From contig JACJXH010000006.1 in the NCBI GenBank assembly GCA_020636745.1, forward strand, positions 199,218-263,217: a DNA stretch of 64,000 nt, read 5' to 3'. Source of the DNA: Lentimicrobiaceae bacterium (lineage in GTDB: Bacteria; Bacteroidota; Bacteroidia; Bacteroidales; Lentimicrobiaceae). Of the stretch, positions 60,534 through 64,000 are shown in pieces (the stretch's first letter is position 1; each line of letters starts with the position of its first letter). The notes under the pieces were generated by a model. That model had not been told where the DNA came from. It did no database searches and saw only the letters and a list, made by a program, of their open reading frames with translations. The position numbers and the translations under genes were made by a program.

Positions 60534-60629
60534 ATGTTTGCCCTGGTGGGATTGGCGCTTATTCTGTTAATGGCCTCATATTTACCTGTAAATATCAAGC
60601 TTGTGCTTAATTTATTAATGACTGTTTAG
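60534..60629 (+). CDS. Short hydrophobic ORF in repeat copy 3, 31 residues
   Basis: MFALVGLALILLMASYLP, VNIKLVLNLLMTV, then TAG. Thirteen bases after the lipoprotein stop. Same comments as for the copies at 55010 and 58205. Confidence 0.35.
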   Translation: MFALVGLALILLMASYLPVNIKLVLNLLMTV

Positions 60630-60647
60630 CTTTTTTTTATTTTTCTA

Positions 60648-60678
60648 TTGCATTATATAAATTTCTTTTTTAGCTTTG
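60648..60678 (+). promoter_or_regulatory. Conserved promoter in repeat copy 3
   Basis: TTG at 60648-60650, a 20-base spacer and TAGCTTTG at 60671-60678, about 300 bases before the cassette 3 peptide gene. Confidence 0.7.
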
Positions 60679-60714
60679 TGAATAATTAGAAAAACATATC
60701 AGATAAATTTCTTT

Positions 60715-60825
60715 ATGAACAGTCTTTCGTTCAATTATATCAGACATCAATTCGCCCCTGAAATACATAACCAGCTGATTTTCATGGGGGGGGGTATTAT
60801 ATCTAATCAACTCGCATGTTTCTAA
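60715..60825 (+). CDS. Short leader ORF in repeat copy 3, 36 residues, with nine-G tract
   Basis: Starts MNSLSFNYIRHQFAPEI, ends LACF at the TAA shared with copy 2. The G tract at 60786-60794 is translated as Gly-Gly-Gly and would shift the frame if it changed by one base. Expression unproven. Confidence 0.35.
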   Translation: MNSLSFNYIRHQFAPEIHNQLIFMGGGIISNQLACF

Positions 60826-60841
60826 GCACATAATATTTCCT

Positions 60842-60902
60842 GCACATCCACACCGGATAGTTGCGCAAGTGACGCGTTATTTCCTGCCGGTGAAGGATGT
60901 GC
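60842..60902 (+). promoter_or_regulatory. 61-base stem-loop in the repeat leader, copy 3
   Basis: Same outer and inner stems as in copies 1 and 2; inner loop nearly identical to copy 2. It ends 76 bases before the peptide start. Confidence 0.72.
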
Positions 60903-60978
60903 CTCCGTGATATCTGGATGCTCTTAAAACACTTTCTATCTAAAGATTAAATTTCAACCTCTAAAATTTGCAAAAAAA

Positions 60979-61185
60979 ATGAAAAATATTGTTAAATACG
61001 TTTTGACGATTAATTTAATGATAATAACAATAGCAATATTTACCGTATATATAAGTCATGCCGACATAAATCCTGGCACTAAGACAATGAAATTTTATGG
61101 TAATGAAAGTGGAACAAAATACTGTTGCAAGGATAATGGAGACAGGTGCGATCCAAATGTTACACCAGCATGCCCTGAACACTAA
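60979..61185 (+). CDS. Short secreted cysteine-containing peptide, cassette 3
   Basis: 68 residues. A hydrophobic signal or anchor (YVLTINLMIITIAIFTVYIS) is followed by a mature part of about 40 residues with KYCCKDNGDRCDPNVTPAC. Its CC-x-DNGDRC segment resembles the CCDLGDGERC of the second cassette 1 peptide, suggesting distant homology. It follows repeat copy 3 by 68 bases and is followed by a hairpin and a propeller gene, as in the other cassettes. Function unknown. Confidence 0.78.
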   Translation: MKNIVKYVLTINLMIITIAIFTVYISHADINPGTKTMKFYGNESGTKYCCKDNGDRCDPNVTPACPEH

Positions 61186-61199
61186 ATACAAATATTCTC

Positions 61200-61229
61200 A
61201 GAACAACCCGGTTATAATTGGGTTGTTCT
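61200..61229 (+). terminator. Stem-loop between peptide and propeller, cassette 3
   Basis: AGAACAACCC (61200-61209) pairs perfectly with GGGTTGTTCT (61220-61229), ten-base loop, followed by AATCCTTTATTTT. Third case of a hairpin at this exact place. Confidence 0.75.
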
Positions 61230-61279
61230 AATCCTTTATTTTACATTACAGATTTATTTATTATAAAAACATTAAACTC

Positions 61280-62470
61280 ATGAGAACTAAAAATTTTTTC
61301 TTACTAGGCTCAGTTTTATTTATTCTATCTTTTGCCGGATGTAAAGATCGAAGTCCACAATTACAACCAACTGTCATCCATTTGGACTTTACTCAAGTCA
61401 ATAACAAAATTGGCATAAGTGAGATTTTCGACACAATCAATTTTATCAAGCTGGAGACTAACGACAGTTCATTAATTTCAGGAATAAACAGGATACATTG
61501 TTATAATGATTCAATATTTATAAGCACTCCGGATGACATCAAATTGTTCGATATAAATGGGAGATTCCTTTGCAACTATTCTTTCAAAGGTAAAGGTCCT
61601 GGAGAATACATTGAAGTTTCTGACTTTGTTCTCGATACCATAAACAAAAAATTAGAAATATTGGACATTGTAAATCAGAAGATTATAATTTACGATTTTG
61701 ATGGGATCTTTTATAAAGAGTTTTACATAGGTAGATGGGTTCAAAGATACAGCTATCTGGATAATAATTGCAGAGTACTTTATAGTGGTAATGATTACCA
61801 GGAGAAAGGAAAAGATTCTAAAATCCGAATATTGATGAATTTTAAAACATTAGCTGATTACCTTCCAATCAATATTGCAAAATCAAAATACTTACATGTT
61901 GATAACACCACAAGCCTTTCCAGATTCGGGCAAGAAACAATATTAGCAGAACCATTCAGTGATACAGTATATCTAATATCAAAAAACAGTGTTGCTCCAA
62001 AGTACATTGTTGATCCTGGACCGCAAACTATTCCTAATAAGTTATTTGAGAATAATTTCAATACAATACTTGATTTCTTCACTTCTTTGAACAAAAATAA
62101 TTATGTATATGGCATATTTAATTTTATTGAATCATCCAATCTCGCATATTTTAGATATTATCAGTGCGCTAAGCCTGAAAATGAGGCAAGGAACATACTA
62201 TTTGACAAAAAAACAAAAGAAACAACCATATTTAGGAGCATCTTTGATGACAGATATCTATTGAACACGTATCTTAATCTTGAAGACTTTAAATTATTTA
62301 AACAGTCAAATGGATCTATCATTTTTGCAATGCCTGCTTATGTTTTTAAAGATAAATATGCAGACGCATATAATAAATCAGGAGAGCGCATTATGAGTTC
62401 AATAAAGGAAATAAATAGAAACATATCAAATGAAGACAATCACGTTCTGTTAATAACTCATTTAAAATAA
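61280..62470 (+). CDS. 6-bladed beta-propeller lipoprotein, cassette 3 (first)
   Basis: 396 residues. The lipoprotein signal ends at LFILSFAGC. Family hallmarks: FDTINFIKLETNDSSLI, FKGKGPGEYIEVSDF and a terminal HVLLITHLK. Closest in wording to the cassette 1 propeller among the four. Expected to be anchored by lipid and exposed to the periplasm or the outside. A second propeller gene follows after 164 bases without an intervening peptide, repeat or hairpin. Confidence 0.88.
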   Translation: MRTKNFFLLGSVLFILSFAGCKDRSPQLQPTVIHLDFTQVNNKIGISEIFDTINFIKLETNDSSLISGINRIHCYNDSIFISTPDDIKLFDINGRFLCNYSFKGKGPGEYIEVSDFVLDTINKKLEILDIVNQKIIIYDFDGIFYKEFYIGRWVQRYSYLDNNCRVLYSGNDYQEKGKDSKIRILMNFKTLADYLPINIAKSKYLHVDNTTSLSRFGQETILAEPFSDTVYLISKNSVAPKYIVDPGPQTIPNKLFENNFNTILDFFTSLNKNNYVYGIFNFIESSNLAYFRYYQCAKPENEARNILFDKKTKETTIFRSIFDDRYLLNTYLNLEDFKLFKQSNGSIIFAMPAYVFKDKYADAYNKSGERIMSSIKEINRNISNEDNHVLLITHLK

Positions 62471-62634
62471 AATGTTTAGTTAAAAGAATCGAATTTGATA
62501 CATAAATAATTTATAGGCTGTATTCAATAAAAGCCATAATTAAGAAATGACAATGTTTTACAGAGATTTCAACAATAAACAAATATTAACCCAGTTGCAT
62601 TTGTTGCTTGAATGTAGTTTGTAATATGGTAAAC

Positions 62635-63849
62635 ATGAAAATTATTCGAAGTTATTTTGTGCTGCTGACTATTGTAATAGTCTCTTGTTCTGAAAATAAG
62701 ATAAGAAAGCTTCCAAATGTGGAGGTAATTAATATTGATATAAGAAAGTCTCAATCTTGTGATGGATGGAATGGGTTGATTAGTGATATTGATTTTATAT
62801 GTCTGGAAACACCGGATTCAGGTTTGATAGACAGAATTAGCAATATTCAGATATCGGATAATGAAGATTTTTTAATAAGGTCGCAGAATCGGAAACTTAT
62901 TCTGTTCGGGAAAAACGGTAAGTGTAAATATGTATTTAGTAAATATGGAAAAGGTATTAATGAACTTCCATTTGTAATGGATGGCTGCTTAATGCCCGAA
63001 GGTGATTTGTATGTTTTTGGTAGTCTTCAGTATTTGCAAATTGATTCTAAAAAAAAAGTAATAAGAAGCAAAAACCTTCCTGTTCAGAAGTGCTTTTCAA
63101 TTTCAAATACTCCTGTTGACTGGTTTATTGATTCGCGTAAGAATTTTTATATGTGGTTTACATCTTACTCGGATATCCGGGATGAAGAAAAATATAGTCT
63201 GATTATTACAGATAGTGCAGGTGATATCTTGTCTAAGCGATTGAAATATAGTCATTATGCAGGTGGTGGCCAGGTGTTTTTTCAAAGTAATAAAGATATT
63301 CTGCTGGCTCCTCCTTTACTAAATGATACAATATACAAAGTTAGCAACTCCGATATCTTCCCTGCTTATAAAATCGATTTTGGAGCGAATAGTTATATTG
63401 CTGGATCTTATAAACCTCACATTTCTAATGATATAAATAATCCATATCACATTGATGCATTTTTTTCTGAAAATAAGATTTGCCATTCTATTTTAAGACC
63501 GGTAGAAAATAATAGATTTCTAGTTTTCAGGTTTAGCACTTCTGAAACTTATTTAACATGTATTTTTGATAAACTTAATAAAACTGTGAACCTGATTCGT
63601 TGTTTTGAACAAACTTCTGAAAGTGTTTTTACTCCGGGTCTTATTTTTGCTTCCTACAATAATAAATTTTTTTCGTTTGTCGATGCATGGAAGATACGGC
63701 AAATGCTTGATGAAAATCTAACCACTGCCCCGTTCCTTCAAGAACAGCGAAGGTTAGATTTGCTCAATAAGTTAAAAGACGTAAAAGAAACTGATAACCC
63801 GGTGTTGATGATTATAACCACAAAAAATCAGACAAATGAAGAAAGATAA
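62635..63849 (+). CDS. 6-bladed beta-propeller lipoprotein, cassette 3 (second)
   Basis: 404 residues from ATG 62635, chosen for its lipoprotein signal (IIRSYFVLLTIVIVSC); nine codons upstream are also open. The propeller hallmark is weaker (FSKYGKGINELPFVMDG), preceded by ISDIDFICLETPDSGLI and ending NPVLMIITTK before a short polar tail. It is the most diverged of the four. It overlaps the next gene by 14 bases. No peptide gene precedes it, so it may share the peptide of the upstream gene. Confidence 0.86.
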   Translation: MKIIRSYFVLLTIVIVSCSENKIRKLPNVEVINIDIRKSQSCDGWNGLISDIDFICLETPDSGLIDRISNIQISDNEDFLIRSQNRKLILFGKNGKCKYVFSKYGKGINELPFVMDGCLMPEGDLYVFGSLQYLQIDSKKKVIRSKNLPVQKCFSISNTPVDWFIDSRKNFYMWFTSYSDIRDEEKYSLIITDSAGDILSKRLKYSHYAGGGQVFFQSNKDILLAPPLLNDTIYKVSNSDIFPAYKIDFGANSYIAGSYKPHISNDINNPYHIDAFFSENKICHSILRPVENNRFLVFRFSTSETYLTCIFDKLNKTVNLIRCFEQTSESVFTPGLIFASYNNKFFSFVDAWKIRQMLDENLTTAPFLQEQRRLDLLNKLKDVKETDNPVLMIITTKNQTNEER

Positions 63850-64000
63850 GTATTCAATATCCATCCTGATAATACTTAATATTTCACTGATTAGTGCTTT
63901 GGTTTATTTCAGGCTCAATGCTGCAGCCACAGATAACTCGTATGCAAAAATGCATGAGGCCAATATGAACCAGTTAAAATACCAGAAAAATATCATGAAT
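63836..64000 (+). CDS. Start of a membrane-anchored protein (cut by window edge)
   Basis: 55 codons to the edge. An N-terminal helix (YSISILIILNISLISALVYF) is followed by a polar, helical linker rich in N, K and M. Position right behind a propeller gene, overlap by 14 bases and N-terminal plan match the CxxC protein at 57273, so it is probably the same kind of protein. The decisive domain is outside the window. Confidence 0.6.
   Translation, partial: MKKDKYSISILIILNISLISALVYFRLNAAATDNSYAKMHEANMNQLKYQKNIMN

Larger units (their letters stand above)
60410..60910 (+). repeat. Array repeat, copy 3
   Basis: 501 bases, same orientation and order of elements as copy 2. Ends at CTCCGTGA. The G tract is longest here (nine G at 60786-60794 against six in copy 2 and five in copy 1). 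The 68 bases between the end and the next peptide gene are unique. Confidence 0.95.

Noticed and set aside
55126..60678. Invertible promoter as in Bacteroides capsule loci
   Set aside because: The promoters lie in the same orientation in all copies and are not flanked by inverted repeats; GCACTTAAT occurs twice around them but as a direct repeat.
55000..60910. CRISPR array
   Set aside because: Only three copies of 0.4-0.5 kb spaced by kilobases of genes; no short regular repeat-spacer pattern and no cas genes.
55000..60910. Insertion sequence or transposon behind the repeats
   Set aside because: No transposase frame, no terminal inverted repeats and no target duplication could be seen; short ORFs inside the repeats do not resemble transposases.
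1..64000. tRNA or rRNA genes
   Set aside because: No cloverleaf with a GTTCRANYC-type T arm and no rRNA-like stretch was noticed on reading, though a covariance search would be the proper test.

Overview
The window reads as chromosome from a Bacteroidota bacterium, probably Bacteroidales or a close relative. The evidence is: Bacteroidota-type promoters (TTG, 18-22 bases, TAnnTTTG) with few Shine-Dalgarno sites; two secreted proteins with type IX secretion C-terminal sorting domains; and phylum-typical gene orders (moxR-DUF58-batABCD, parA-parB-DUF5683-dapB-lepB, nusB-DUF1573-yajC-ybbR-coaE). An oxygen-sensitive HydE maturase suggests anaerobic or microaerobic life. No rRNA, tRNA, CRISPR array or transposase was recognised.

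Layout. 1-6.8 kb: minus-strand Bat operon (moxR, DUF58, an anchored protein, batA, batB, batC, and batD cut by the window edge). 6.9-13 kb: a secreted C1B-type cysteine peptidase, then two plus-strand T9SS cargo proteins (BNR propeller, Fn3 repeats). 13.2-20.3 kb: envelope proteins, ung, FadL-type porin, GDSL lipoprotein, M23/LysM peptidase, GWxTD protein. 20.3-22.9 kb: hydE, then thyA-folA. 23-32.9 kb: dnaB, thioredoxin-like and FKBP envelope proteins, a PolB-like exonuclease, mnmD, acylphosphatase and a Nudix-family regulator. 33.5-37.4 kb: a 1292-residue hybrid histidine kinase with a PocR domain. 37.4-46.4 kb: lolA-ftsK and the parAB-dapB-lepB-cyclophilin run. 46.8-54.8 kb: PUR-like protein, the nusB-coaE run and aconitase.

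55-64 kb is different. It is visibly richer in A+T and consists of repeated cassettes. Three direct copies of a 0.4-0.5 kb repeat lie at 55000, 58081 and 60410. Each carries a conserved promoter, a short ORF just behind it and a 61-base stem-loop, and each stands before a gene or gene pair for a short secreted cysteine-containing peptide. Every peptide-to-propeller junction then has its own perfect hairpin, followed by a 6-bladed beta-propeller lipoprotein. Some cassettes continue with a membrane-anchored CxxC protein and a small lipoprotein whose C-terminus is encoded inside the next repeat. The architecture recalls Bacteroides NVEAL-peptide/propeller loci, but the repeat-borne leader, the hybrid lipoproteins and the embedded short ORFs are not something I can match to a described system. 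This is the best candidate for new biology here. The last cassette runs off the right edge.
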